The position numbers and the translations under genes were made by a program. A stretch of 12,838 nt of DNA from positions 1 through 12,838 of the forward strand of contig CAZLJE010000067.1 of NCBI GenBank assembly GCA_964559835.1. Reading direction: 5' to 3'. The DNA comes from DAISJI01 sp964559835 (lineage in GTDB: Bacteria > Acidobacteriota > Terriglobia > Terriglobales > Acidobacteriaceae). Positions 6,296 through 12,264 of this stretch are shown one piece after another. The notes under the pieces are model-generated. The model was not told the DNA's origin, did no database searches, and saw only the letters and a list, made by a program, of their open reading frames with translations. The stretch's first letter is position 1, and every line of letters begins with the position of its first letter.

Positions 6296-6370
6296 GTATT
6301 TCAGTTTGTCAGTATTTCAGTACGGCGGCTCGTGAGGTTCGCTACTGACATACTGAGTTACTGACTAACT
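6295..6370 (+). repeat. Intercistronic octamer inverted array, AGTATTTC word (rpmD-rplO)
   Basis: The left array of 8-base words (AGTATTTC, AGTTTGTC, AGTATTTC, AGTA) starts at the last base of the rpmD stop. The right array (ACTGACAT, ACTGAGTT, ACTGACTA) lies at 6344-6367. Bases 6295-6322 and 6343-6370 are complementary at 21 of 28 positions, so this stem is more decayed than others. Confidence 0.8.
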
Positions 6371-6377
6371 AGTCGAA

Positions 6378-6405
6378 AGCTGATAGCTGACGGCTGAGAG
6401 CTTAG
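6378..6405 (+). repeat. Orphan right-type heptamer array before rplO
   Basis: Four heptamers in exact register (AGCTGAT, AGCTGAC, GGCTGAG, AGCTTAG) end 3 bases before the rplO ATG. They resemble the right arm found before rpmC (1461-1495), but no matching left arm is present in this gap. The GAGAG inside is the likely ribosome binding site. Confidence 0.75.
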
Positions 6406-6408
6406 AAA

Positions 6409-6924
6409 ATGCCAACGAACTTATCGACGATCCGGCGGCCGAAACGGGCCAACGAGAAAAAGAAGCGCATCGGACGCGGCATGGGCTCGGGTATGGGCAA
6501 GACCTCGACCCGCGGCCACAAGGGACAGGGCTCGCGCTCAGGTTCCAGCATCATGCGCGGTTTCGAAGGCGGCCAGATGCCGCTGCACCGCCGTCTGCCC
6601 AAGCGCGGCTTCACCAACATCTTCCGCACTGAATACGCGGTCGTGAACCTGAGTTCGCTGGCCGAACTCGGCCAGACGGAGATCACGCCGGAGTCGCTGC
6701 GCGAAGCCGGGCTGGTGAAGAAACGCCAGGCACGGGTGAAGGTCCTGGGCGATGGGGAACTGAACGGCGCCATCAACGTGCGCGCCCACAAGTTCTCGAA
6801 GTCGGCGCAGGACAAGATCACTGCCGCAGGTGGCAAGATCGAGATCATCAAGATCGACGTCGCCCCGGTGAAGAACCGTTTCGAAGAAGCGCGCGCGCAG
6901 AAGCGTGCAGCGAGGAAGAAGTAG
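6409..6924 (+). CDS. rplO: 50S ribosomal protein L15 (uL15)
   Basis: L15 threads an extended N-terminal arm into 23S rRNA and is needed for mid-stage 50S assembly. The 171-residue product has the glycine- and arginine-rich arm (KKKRIGRGMGSGMGKTSTRGHKGQ, then SGSSIMRGFEGGQMPLHRRLPKRGF) typical of the family, and a globular part ending in VRAHKFSKSAQDKITAAGGKIEIIKID. A basic tail (RAQKRAARKK) extends beyond the usual 145-150 residues. It directly precedes secY, as in most bacteria. Confidence 0.97.
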   Translation: MPTNLSTIRRPKRANEKKKRIGRGMGSGMGKTSTRGHKGQGSRSGSSIMRGFEGGQMPLHRRLPKRGFTNIFRTEYAVVNLSSLAELGQTEITPESLREAGLVKKRQARVKVLGDGELNGAINVRAHKFSKSAQDKITAAGGKIEIIKIDVAPVKNRFEEARAQKRAARKK

Positions 6925-6996
6925 TTAGCAGCTAGGAGTCAGTAGTTAGCGGATTGGTTCTGACCCCGCTGGCGACTGGCGACTGGCAACTGGTTT
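6923..6996 (+). repeat. Mixed heptamer arrays: AGTTAGC left, CTGGCGA right (rplO-secY)
   Basis: The left array of four heptamers (AGTTAGC, AGCTAGG, AGTCAGT, AGTTAGC) begins inside the rplO stop. The right array (CTGGCGA twice, CTGGCAA, CTGGTTT) at 6969-6996 belongs to the AGTTGCC family. The arms do not pair well. This is the mirror combination of the rplE-rpsN gap. No ribosome binding site for secY is visible in it. Confidence 0.75.
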
Positions 6997-6999
6997 TAT

Positions 7000-8406
7000 A
7001 TGCTGGAAAAACTCGCAAACGTATTCCGGGTCCCCGATCTTCGCAAGCGCATCCTCTTCACGCTGGGGTTGCTGGCGGTGTACCGCCTCGGTGGCCACAT
7101 CCCGACGCCCGGCATCAATGCCGACCTGCTGCAGCAGTTCTTTGATTCGAACCGTGGGACGTTCCTCGGCTTCGTCGACCTGTTCAGCGGCGGCCAGTTG
7201 CGCCGCCTGACGATCTTCGCGCTCGGCATCATGCCGTACATCACGGCATCCATCATCCTGCAGTTGCTGACCGTGGTCTATGAACCGCTGGCCAAGCTGC
7301 AGAAGGAAGGCGAACTGGGGCGCAAGAAGATCACCGAATGGACGCGCTACCTGACGCTGATCCTCAGCGCCATGCAGTCGTTCGGCATCGCCCTGACGCT
7401 GGAAAAGTCGTCGACCGGCGCGGGCGGAGTGGCCTACGTTACGAACCCGGGCTTCGGATTTGTGCTGATGACCGTGCTGACGCTCACGACCGGCAGCGTG
7501 TTCATCATGTGGCTAGGCGAGCAGATCACGGAACGCGGCGTCGGTAACGGTATGTCGCTGCTGATCTTTGCCGGCATCGTCGTCGGCTTGCCACGCGGAA
7601 TCGCCGACCTTATCGATAAGGCGAAGAACCAGGCGTGGGGCAGCTTCACCATGCCGGCGATGATCATCCTTATCGCGCTAATGGTCGCCATCGTGGCGTT
7701 CATCGTGTACGTCGAACGAAGCGAACGAAGGATACCGGTGCAGTACGCGAAGCGCGTAGTCGGCCGCAAGATCATGGGCGGCGGCTCGACGCACCTGCCG
7801 CTGCGCGTCAATTCCGGCGGCGTCATGCCCGTCATCTTCGCGTCGTCGTTGCTGACATTGCCGCAAACCGCAGGCTGGGTGCTGAAGGACAATCGCTACT
7901 TCGGCCCGCTGCTGCGCGCGCTGCAATGGGGCGAGCCGCTGTATACGCTGCTGTACGCCATCGGCATCATCTTCTTCGCGTACTTCTACGTTTCGATCGT
8001 ATTCAACCCGAACGAAGTCGCCGACAACATGCGTAAGTACGGCGGGTTCATTCCCGGCATTCGTCCCGGTAAGCGGACCGCCGACTCGATCAACGAGATC
8101 CTTACGCGGATCACGCTGGTGGGCGCGCTGTACCTGATCGTCATCTCGTTCATCCCGGAATGGATGATCGCGGGCATTCACTTGAACCACTTGCCGGGCG
8201 CAGTTGGCAGGTTCTTCGAGACTTTCCCGACCTGGGTGACGAACGGTTTGGGCGTGACGTTCTACTTTGGCGGTACGTCTTTGCTGATCGTCGTCGGAGT
8301 CGCGATGGATACGGTCCAGCAGGTCGAGGCGCAGTTGATCATGCGCCATTACGAAGGGTTTACCCCACGTTCGGGCCGTATTCGCGGCCGTAGAACGTGG
8401 TCGTAA
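7000..8406 (+). CDS. secY: Protein translocase subunit SecY
   Basis: SecY is the channel of the general secretion machine in the inner membrane, working with SecE, SecG and the SecA motor. The 468-residue product has ten hydrophobic spans at roughly 18-36, 69-91, 117-134, 151-171, 183-201, 217-238, 274-291, 313-336, 368-386 and 413-434. Hallmarks include GIMPYITASIILQLL in span 2, the cytosolic loop YVERSERRIPVQYAKR (238-252) that binds SecA and ribosomes, NSGGVMPVIFASS (271-283), YGGFIPGIRPGKRT (347-360) and the C-terminal VEAQLIMRHYEGF. It is longer than E. coli SecY (443), mainly through periplasmic loops and a basic C-terminus. ATG 7000 gives the usual MLEKLANVFRVPDLRKRI start, although no binding site precedes it. 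Confidence 0.97.
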   Translation: MLEKLANVFRVPDLRKRILFTLGLLAVYRLGGHIPTPGINADLLQQFFDSNRGTFLGFVDLFSGGQLRRLTIFALGIMPYITASIILQLLTVVYEPLAKLQKEGELGRKKITEWTRYLTLILSAMQSFGIALTLEKSSTGAGGVAYVTNPGFGFVLMTVLTLTTGSVFIMWLGEQITERGVGNGMSLLIFAGIVVGLPRGIADLIDKAKNQAWGSFTMPAMIILIALMVAIVAFIVYVERSERRIPVQYAKRVVGRKIMGGGSTHLPLRVNSGGVMPVIFASSLLTLPQTAGWVLKDNRYFGPLLRALQWGEPLYTLLYAIGIIFFAYFYVSIVFNPNEVADNMRKYGGFIPGIRPGKRTADSINEILTRITLVGALYLIVISFIPEWMIAGIHLNHLPGAVGRFFETFPTWVTNGLGVTFYFGGTSLLIVVGVAMDTVQQVEAQLIMRHYEGFTPRSGRIRGRRTWS

Positions 8407-8429
8407 GGTAAGAAAAGCTGCCCAGGTCA

Positions 8430-8460
8430 CTGACTTGGATAGTAGGGTTCGTGATATAAG
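8430..8460 (+). promoter_or_regulatory. Candidate extended -10 promoter for adk-map-infA
   Basis: TGATATAAG at 8452-8460 is an extended -10 (TG, one base, TATAAG, five of six to TATAAT). Upstream, CTGACT at 8430-8435 matches the -35 consensus at four of six positions, but with a 19-base spacer. The start of transcription would be near 8467, about 45 bases before the adk ATG. This is the only long gap without word repeats. No terminator is visible after secY, so it would be an internal extra promoter. Confidence 0.5.
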
Positions 8461-8512
8461 GCGTCGCTGTTAGGCCCACGCAGTTGCCCAACCGGGGCAT
8501 AGGGCGTGCGTC

Positions 8513-9232
8513 ATGGAAGGGACGTCAGCAGCTGTGGATCCAAAGACGGCGATCGTTGGCCCGATCATTTTGTTGGGCGCACCAGGTGCCGGTAAAGGCA
8601 CCCAGGCGAAGGTGATCGTCGACAGGTACGGCATTCCGCAGGTTTCCACAGGAGACCTGCTCCGCGATCATGTATCGCGGGGAACGGAATTAGGCAAGCA
8701 GGCCAGGGTCGCGATGGAGTCAGGAAACCTGGTTTCAGACGACCTGGTTTGTGGCATGGTGGCCGAGCGCTTGAGCCGGCCCGACTGCGCAAGGGGATTC
8801 ATCCTGGATGGGTTTCCGCGGACGGTCGGACAAGCCAAGTGGCTCGACAACTGGCTGGCCACCCAGCTCTTTGAAAAAACGGGACTTAAGAAGTCGTCTC
8901 CGGTTGTGATCAACATCGCGGTAGGGTATAATTTACTCTTGAAGCGGCTTACGGGCCGCCGCACTTGTCCCACCTGCGGGCGGATTTACAACATTTACTT
9001 TTCGCCTCCCCGCGTGGATCAGCTCTGCGACGCTGACGGTTCCAAGCTGAGCACCCGCCGTGATGATTGCGAGGAAGTGATTTCCGAGCGGTTAAAGGCG
9101 TACGAGCGCGATACGCTGCCCTTGATCGAGTATTACCGGTCGAAAGGACAGTTGATCGAGGTGGATGGCAGCCGGGGCATGGACGAGATTAGCGCGGAGG
9201 CGCTGAAGCTGATCGATGGCAATCGTTTGTAA
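8513..9232 (+). CDS. adk: Adenylate kinase, zinc-type long LID
   Basis: Adenylate kinase interconverts ATP plus AMP with two ADP in the cytosol. The 239-residue product has the P-loop GAPGAGKGT (22-30), the AMP-binding STGDLLR and GFILDGFPRT segments, and the long LID domain with cysteines 152, 155 and 172 plus Asp175, the C-C-C-D zinc set known from Bacillus-type enzymes. RLKAYERDTLPLIEYY closes the fold. About 16 residues precede the usual start of the family. ATG 8513 has no strong binding site, and the in-frame codons after it up to the P-loop offer only weak GTG/TTG alternatives, so the first residues are uncertain. It overlaps map by 17 bases. It contains TTA and other rarer codons and a promoter-like sequence at 8904-8932. 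Confidence 0.95.
   Translation: MEGTSAAVDPKTAIVGPIILLGAPGAGKGTQAKVIVDRYGIPQVSTGDLLRDHVSRGTELGKQARVAMESGNLVSDDLVCGMVAERLSRPDCARGFILDGFPRTVGQAKWLDNWLATQLFEKTGLKKSSPVVINIAVGYNLLLKRLTGRRTCPTCGRIYNIYFSPPRVDQLCDADGSKLSTRRDDCEEVISERLKAYERDTLPLIEYYRSKGQLIEVDGSRGMDEISAEALKLIDGNRL
8904..8932 (+). promoter_or_regulatory. Candidate sigma-70 promoter inside adk
   Basis: TTGTGA (8904-8909, four of six to TTGACA), a 17-base spacer, then a perfect TATAAT (8927-8932). In GC-rich coding DNA a full TATAAT at ideal spacing is uncommon. It would start transcripts near 8939 that cover map and infA and the alpha-operon genes. It codes for part of Adk as well, so chance is possible. Confidence 0.4.
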
Positions 9233-9968
9233 ATCGTCTGCTGAGCTGGAGAAGATGAAGCGCAGCGGGCGGATCGTCCGCCAGGTGCTGGACTCGGTGA
9301 AGACCCTCGTCAAGCCGGGTGTCACCACCATGGACCTGGAGACTGCCGCCGAGAAGCAGATCAAGGAACTGGGCGCGAAACCGGCGTTCAAGGGTTATTA
9401 CGATTATCCCTGCGTCCTCTGCACGTCGGTGAACCAGGAGATCGTGCACGGCATCCCCTCGCCGAAGCGGGTGCTAAGCGAAGGCGATATCGTCTCCATC
9501 GATTGCGGCGTGGTGCTGGATGGGTATTTCGGCGACGCGGCGATCACGGTTCCGGTCGGCGGACCGCTGAAGCCGGAGCTGGAGAAGCTGCTGGACGTCA
9601 CCGAGAAGTCGCTGTACCGGGGCATCGAGGCGGCACGCATCGGCAACACGGTCGGCGATGTAGGCGCGGCTGTGCAGGAGCTGGTCGAAGCCAACGGGTT
9701 CAGCGTGGTTCGCGAGTTTGTCGGACACGGAATCGGGACCAAGCTGCACGAGGACCCGCAAGTCCCGAATTACGGTGTTCGCGGGCACGGCGCGCGGTTG
9801 CGCGAAGGCATGGTGCTCGCCATCGAGCCGATGGTGAACGCCGGACATCCGGGAGCCCGGGTGCTCGACGATAAGTGGACGGCCGTCACCGAGGACGGAA
9901 GTTACAGCGCGCATTTTGAACATTGCGTGGCCGTGACCTCGGATGGGCCAGTGATTCTGACGCGGTAG
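9216..9968 (+). CDS. map: Methionine aminopeptidase, type I
   Basis: This enzyme removes the initiator methionine from new proteins after deformylation. The 250-residue product is a standard type I enzyme without extensions. The five metal ligands of the pita-bread fold are present: Asp96, Asp107, His171, Glu204 and Glu235; the active-site His78 and His178 are also there. Motifs include SIDCGVVLDGYFGDAA, VGHGIGTKLHEDP and LAIEPMVNAG. The start MAIVCKS matches the family and lies inside adk, whose stop is at 9230-9232. The overlap implies coupled translation; a GGAGG at 9196-9200 is 15 bases upstream, rather far. The secY-adk-map-infA order is shared by many bacteria. Confidence 0.97.
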   Translation: MAIVCKSSAELEKMKRSGRIVRQVLDSVKTLVKPGVTTMDLETAAEKQIKELGAKPAFKGYYDYPCVLCTSVNQEIVHGIPSPKRVLSEGDIVSIDCGVVLDGYFGDAAITVPVGGPLKPELEKLLDVTEKSLYRGIEAARIGNTVGDVGAAVQELVEANGFSVVREFVGHGIGTKLHEDPQVPNYGVRGHGARLREGMVLAIEPMVNAGHPGARVLDDKWTAVTEDGSYSAHFEHCVAVTSDGPVILTR

Positions 9969-9969
9969 T

Positions 9970-10060
9970 CAGTTGTCCGATGCTAGTTGCCAGTGCAAGC
10001 GTCTGACAATCGGATCCAACGGTATTAACTGGCAACTAGAAAGTGGCAACTGCCAACTGG
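9970..10060 (+). repeat. Intercistronic heptamer inverted array, AGTTGCC word (map-infA)
   Basis: Bases 9970-9994 and 10028-10052 are complementary at 20 of 25 positions. The left side has AGTTGTC and AGTTGCC words in 7-base register, one heptamer (CGATGCT) being strongly diverged. The AGTTGCCAGT word at 9985-9994 pairs perfectly with ACTGGCAACT at 10028-10037. The array starts just after the map TAG and ends about 6 bases before infA. Confidence 0.8.
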
Positions 10061-10066
10061 ATTTGA

Positions 10067-10285
10067 ATGAGCAAAGAGGACGCGATTGAAGTAATGGCGG
10101 TGGTGATCGAGCCGCTGCCGAACGCCATGTTCAAGGTTGAACTGGAGAATAAGCACCAGGTACTGGCGCATGTTTCAGGAAAGATGCGCAAGAACTTCAT
10201 TCGCATCCTGCCGGGAGACCGGGTCGCGGTGGAGCTTTCTCCGTACGACCTCACGCGCGGCAGAATCGTTTATCGGTACAAGTAA
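10067..10285 (+). CDS. infA: Translation initiation factor IF-1
   Basis: IF-1 binds the 30S A site and helps IF-2 and IF-3 during initiation. The 72-residue product is the standard OB-fold protein: MSKEDAIEV, ALPNAMF-like PLPNAMFKVELEN, then HVSGKMRKNFIRILPGDRVAVELSPYDLTRGRIVYRYK at the C-terminus, all highly conserved. Slight variants are PLPN for the more common ALPN and NKHQVLAHVSG. Only a weak TGGA precedes the ATG, within the end of the upstream repeat. It is followed by a spacer that is one continuous hairpin, then rpmJ, the usual partner. Confidence 0.97.
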   Translation: MSKEDAIEVMAVVIEPLPNAMFKVELENKHQVLAHVSGKMRKNFIRILPGDRVAVELSPYDLTRGRIVYRYK

Positions 10286-10352
10286 TTGGTGATCTAGTGA
10301 TTTGTGATTGGTGATTGCAAATCGCTAAATCTCAAATCACTAAATCACAAAT
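10285..10352 (+). repeat. Continuous hairpin array, GTGATTT word, 3-base loop (infA-rpmJ)
   Basis: Almost the whole 76-base gap is one foldback: the left arm 10285-10316, loop GCA 10317-10319, right arm 10320-10352. The outer 25 positions (10285-10309 with 10328-10352) pair at 22 of 25, and the inner part pairs with a one-base length difference. The left arm begins in the infA stop codon; the right arm ends 9 bases before the rpmJ ATG. Confidence 0.92.
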
Positions 10353-10361
10353 GAGAAGGCT

Positions 10362-10475
10362 ATGAAGGTTCGGGCATCGGTAAAGAAGATTTGTGACAAG
10401 TGCAAGATCATCCGCCGCAAGGGTGTAGTGCGTGTGATCTGCGAAAACTCGAAACACAAGCAGCGTCAGGGGTAA
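10362..10475 (+). CDS. rpmJ: 50S ribosomal protein L36 (bL36)
   Basis: L36 is the smallest ribosomal protein of the large subunit and binds zinc. The 37 residues read MKVRASVKKICDKCKI and then IRRKGVVRVICENSKHKQRQG; the zinc ligands are Cys11, Cys14, Cys27 and His32. The length is exactly that of the zinc-type family (37-38). The AGAAGG before ATG 10362 is the binding site. The stop is 3 bases before rpsM, whose AGGGG site lies in the last rpmJ codons, so the two are coupled. It is short enough to be missed by ORF length filters. Confidence 0.96.
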   Translation: MKVRASVKKICDKCKIIRRKGVVRVICENSKHKQRQG

Positions 10476-10478
10476 TCT

Positions 10479-10865
10479 ATGGCACGCATTGCAGGCGTGG
10501 ATCTTCCGCGCAACAAGCACACGAGAATCGCACTGACTTATATCTACGGCATCGGGCATCCGCGGGCGGCGAAGATCGTCGCGGCGGCGAATGTCGATGG
10601 CGAGAAGAAGATCTCCGACCTCAATGAAGACGAGGTCAACCGCATCCGCCAGGTGATCGAATCCGAGGGGAACGTCGAAGGCGATCTGCGCAAAGACATC
10701 TCGATGCACATCAAGCGCCTGATCGAGATCGGCTCCTACCGCGGGTTCCGGCATCGCCGCAACCTGCCGGTGCGCGGACAGCGTACGCACACCAACGCGC
10801 GCACCCGCAAGGGGCCGCGTAAGGGCACCGTGGCGAATAAGAAGAAGACGGCAGCGAAGACATAG
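10479..10865 (+). CDS. rpsM: 30S ribosomal protein S13 (uS13)
   Basis: S13 sits in the 30S head, forms bridges B1a/b to the 50S and touches P-site tRNA with its C-terminal tail. The 128-residue product starts MARIAGVDLPRNKHTRIALTYIYGIG and has the helix-two-turn-helix segment, the RNA-binding GSYRGFRHRRNLPVRGQRTHTNARTRKG, and a lysine-rich end (KKKTAAKT). The length is slightly above the E. coli protein (118). In E. coli, S4 represses this operon at a pseudoknot before rpsM; that is not possible in the same form here, since rpmJ ends 3 bases upstream. Confidence 0.97.
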   Translation: MARIAGVDLPRNKHTRIALTYIYGIGHPRAAKIVAAANVDGEKKISDLNEDEVNRIRQVIESEGNVEGDLRKDISMHIKRLIEIGSYRGFRHRRNLPVRGQRTHTNARTRKGPRKGTVANKKKTAAKT

Positions 10866-10979
10866 TTGCCAGTCGCCAGTTGCCAGTTGTCAGTTTGTTC
10901 TGACGCGGGCAGCAGCGACTAAACAAAATTCAGGGCGGTTGCCGACGAACTGGCAACTAGCAACTGACAACTGAGAACT
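10864..10979 (+). repeat. Intercistronic heptamer inverted array, AGTTGCC word (rpsM-rpsK)
   Basis: The left array of five heptamers (AGTTGCC, AGTCGCC, AGTTGCC, AGTTGTC, AGTTTGT) starts inside the rpsM TAG. The right array of CAACTGA-type heptamers spans 10947-10981. Bases 10864-10895 and 10948-10979 are complementary at 26 of 32 positions. The 52-base loop has no recognisable feature. Confidence 0.88.
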
Positions 10980-10986
10980 GAGAAAA

Positions 10987-11415
10987 ATGGCGAAACCAGC
11001 AGCAGCGGCCGGCGAAGCCGGAGCGAAAAAAGGCAAGCGCAAGCAGTTCAAGAAGCGCGAGAAGAAGAACGTCCCGGTGGGCATTGCGCACATCCAGGCC
11101 TCGTTCAACAACACCATCGTTACCATCGCCGACCAGCACGGCAACGTGCTGTCGTGGAAGAGCAGCGGTTCGCTCGGCTTCCGCGGGTCGCGCAAGGGTA
11201 CTCCCTTCGCCGCCCAGCAGGCCGCGATGAACGCCGCCAACCAGGCGCGCGAGCATGGCGTCCGCACGCTGGAAGTGCGCGTCAGCGGTCCCGGCTCTGG
11301 ACGCGAGTCCGCGGTCCGTGCCCTGGCGGCCGCCGGCATGGATGTCCGGTTGCTCAAGGACGTCACGCCGGTTCCGCATAACGGCTGCCGTCCGCCAAAA
11401 CGCCGGAGAGTCTGA
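10987..11415 (+). CDS. rpsK: 30S ribosomal protein S11 (uS11)
   Basis: S11 forms part of the 30S platform near the mRNA exit channel. The 142-residue product has the family core VPVGIAHIQASFNNTIVTIAD, SSGSLGFRGSRKGTPFAAQQAA, VRVSGPGSGRESAVRALAAAGM and the end PHNGCRPPKRRRV. It is about 12 residues longer than usual because of an N-terminal stretch of Ala, Gly and Lys, followed by a basic patch (KKGKRKQFKKREKKN). ATG 10987 follows the repeat arm with only GAGA as possible binding site. Confidence 0.97.
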   Translation: MAKPAAAAGEAGAKKGKRKQFKKREKKNVPVGIAHIQASFNNTIVTIADQHGNVLSWKSSGSLGFRGSRKGTPFAAQQAAMNAANQAREHGVRTLEVRVSGPGSGRESAVRALAAAGMDVRLLKDVTPVPHNGCRPPKRRRV

Positions 11416-11417
11416 AT

Positions 11418-11500
11418 ATTTGTGATTGAGTGATTTGCGATTGAGTGATTGCGTTCGGCGTCTCGCTCAATCACAAATCGCAAATCACTAAATCACCAAT
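11418..11500 (+). repeat. Intercistronic inverted array, GTGATTT word (rpsK-rpsD)
   Basis: Bases 11418-11442 and 11476-11500 are complementary at 23 of 25 positions; inner words (GTGATTG with CAATCAC) continue the stem with a bulge. The left arm includes the 16-base word at 11422-11437 shared with 2797 and 5086. Here the array stops 68 bases before the next gene instead of touching it. Confidence 0.88.
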
Positions 11501-11504
11501 GACC

Positions 11505-11541
11505 GATCGGGACGAAGCGCAAGCCAGCGCGTAAACCGATC
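11505..11541 (+). promoter_or_regulatory. Nested hairpin in the rpsD leader
   Basis: GATCGG (11505-11510) pairs with CCGATC (11536-11541), enclosing GCGC (11517-11520) with GCGC (11527-11530). It lies between the word-repeat array and the rpsD binding site, in the leader of the S4 gene. S4 is the autoregulator of this group in several bacteria, so a repressor site is conceivable, but no known S4-site consensus is visible. Confidence 0.4.
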
Positions 11542-11555
11542 AAAGAAAGTTAACC

Positions 11556-11560
11556 AGGAG
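11556..11560 (+). promoter_or_regulatory. Ribosome binding site fixing the TTG start of rpsD
   Basis: AGGAG lies 8 bases before TTG 11569. With no in-frame ATG giving the conserved ARYTG start, it supports TTG as the start codon. Confidence 0.8.
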
Positions 11561-11568
11561 AAGAGAAA

Positions 11569-12198
11569 TTGGCACGTTATACAGGTGCAGTCTGCCGCCT
11601 TTGCCGTCGCGAAGGCATGAAGTTGTTCCTCAAGGGCTCGAAGTGCTTCAGCGAGAAGTGCCCGATCGAGAACCGTAACTTTGCGCCCGGCCAGCATGGC
11701 AAGGACCGCAAGGCGAAGATCGTCGGCTACGGACTTCAGCTTCGCGAGAAGCAGAAGGCGAAGCGCATTTACTTCACCAACGAGGGACAGTTCCGCAATT
11801 ATTACGAGAAAGCGTCGAACGCCACCGGCGTCACTGGCGAATTGCTTTTGCAATCGCTGGAGCGCCGACTCGACAACGTCGTGTACCGCCTTGGCTTCGG
11901 TACTTCGCGGCGCCAGGCGCGTCAGATCGTGCGCCACGGCCACATCCAGGTGAACGGCCGCAAGGTCGACATTCCGTCGTACCAGGTGAAGGCCGGCGAC
12001 GAGATCGCGGTCCGCGAAAGCGCGAAGCAGCTGCCGGTGATCGTGGCCGCTCTTGAGTACACGTCGCATCAGCCCGCGCCGAACTGGCTCGAGGTCAACC
12101 GCGAAACGCTGACCGGACGGGTGACGGCGATCCCCAAGCGCGAAGACATCAACCTGCCCGTCAACGAGCAGCTGATCGTCGAACTGTACAGCAAGTAA
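11569..12198 (+). CDS. rpsD: 30S ribosomal protein S4 (uS4), zinc type, TTG start
   Basis: S4 is a primary 16S rRNA binder that starts 30S body assembly. The 209-residue product begins MARYTGAVCRLCRREGMKLFLKG. Cysteines at 9, 12, 26 and 31 form the zinc finger of the C-plus type. The S4 RNA-binding domain lies at about 95-155 (RRLDNVVYRLGFGTSRRQARQIVRHGHI, then VNGRKVDIPSY), and the C-terminus LPVNEQLIVELYSK is conserved. The start codon is TTG, the only one in the window, with a good AGGAG site. A weak start codon in a highly expressed gene often marks tuned or autoregulated translation (inference). It sits between rpsK and rpoA, the normal alpha-operon position. Confidence 0.97.
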   Translation: MARYTGAVCRLCRREGMKLFLKGSKCFSEKCPIENRNFAPGQHGKDRKAKIVGYGLQLREKQKAKRIYFTNEGQFRNYYEKASNATGVTGELLLQSLERRLDNVVYRLGFGTSRRQARQIVRHGHIQVNGRKVDIPSYQVKAGDEIAVRESAKQLPVIVAALEYTSHQPAPNWLEVNRETLTGRVTAIPKREDINLPVNEQLIVELYSK

Positions 12199-12204
12199 TA
12201 GGTT

Positions 12205-12252
12205 TCAGGTGTCGGGTGCCAGGTGTAAGGAAACCTGTCACCTGATACCTGA
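12205..12252 (+). repeat. Compact heptamer hairpin, CAGGTGT word, 4-base loop (rpsD-rpoA)
   Basis: Bases 12205-12226 and 12231-12252 are complementary at 18 of 22 positions (more with G-U pairs) around the loop AAGG. Left words are CAGGTGT, CGGGTGC and CAGGTGT; right words are ACCTGTC, ACCTGAT and ACCTGAC. The array starts 6 bases after the rpsD stop. The remaining 105 bases to rpoA hold only the leader hairpin listed separately. Confidence 0.88.
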
Positions 12253-12264
12253 CTTAAGGCCCAT

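Noticed and set aside
3601..6996. Inversion of the rpsN-rplO segment to explain the mixed arms
   Set aside because: Such an inversion would give AGTTGCC left and AGCTAAA right arms at both ends, not the reciprocal combination seen, and it would flip the genes.
7678..8430. Minus-strand open frame of 250 codons opposite secY
   Set aside because: Fully antisense to conserved secY codons, rich in Arg, Asp and Gln as expected from a reverse shadow, with no binding site or recognisable domain.
10351..10365. Four-codon open frame MRRL overlapping the rpmJ start
   Set aside because: ATG followed by AGA AGG CTA TGA is most simply the rpmJ binding site; coupling by such a tiny frame cannot be supported.
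11499..11534. An 11-codon open frame (MTDRDEAQASA) in the rpsD leader
   Set aside because: It starts at the end of the repeat arm without a binding site; short open frames arise by chance and nothing supports translation.
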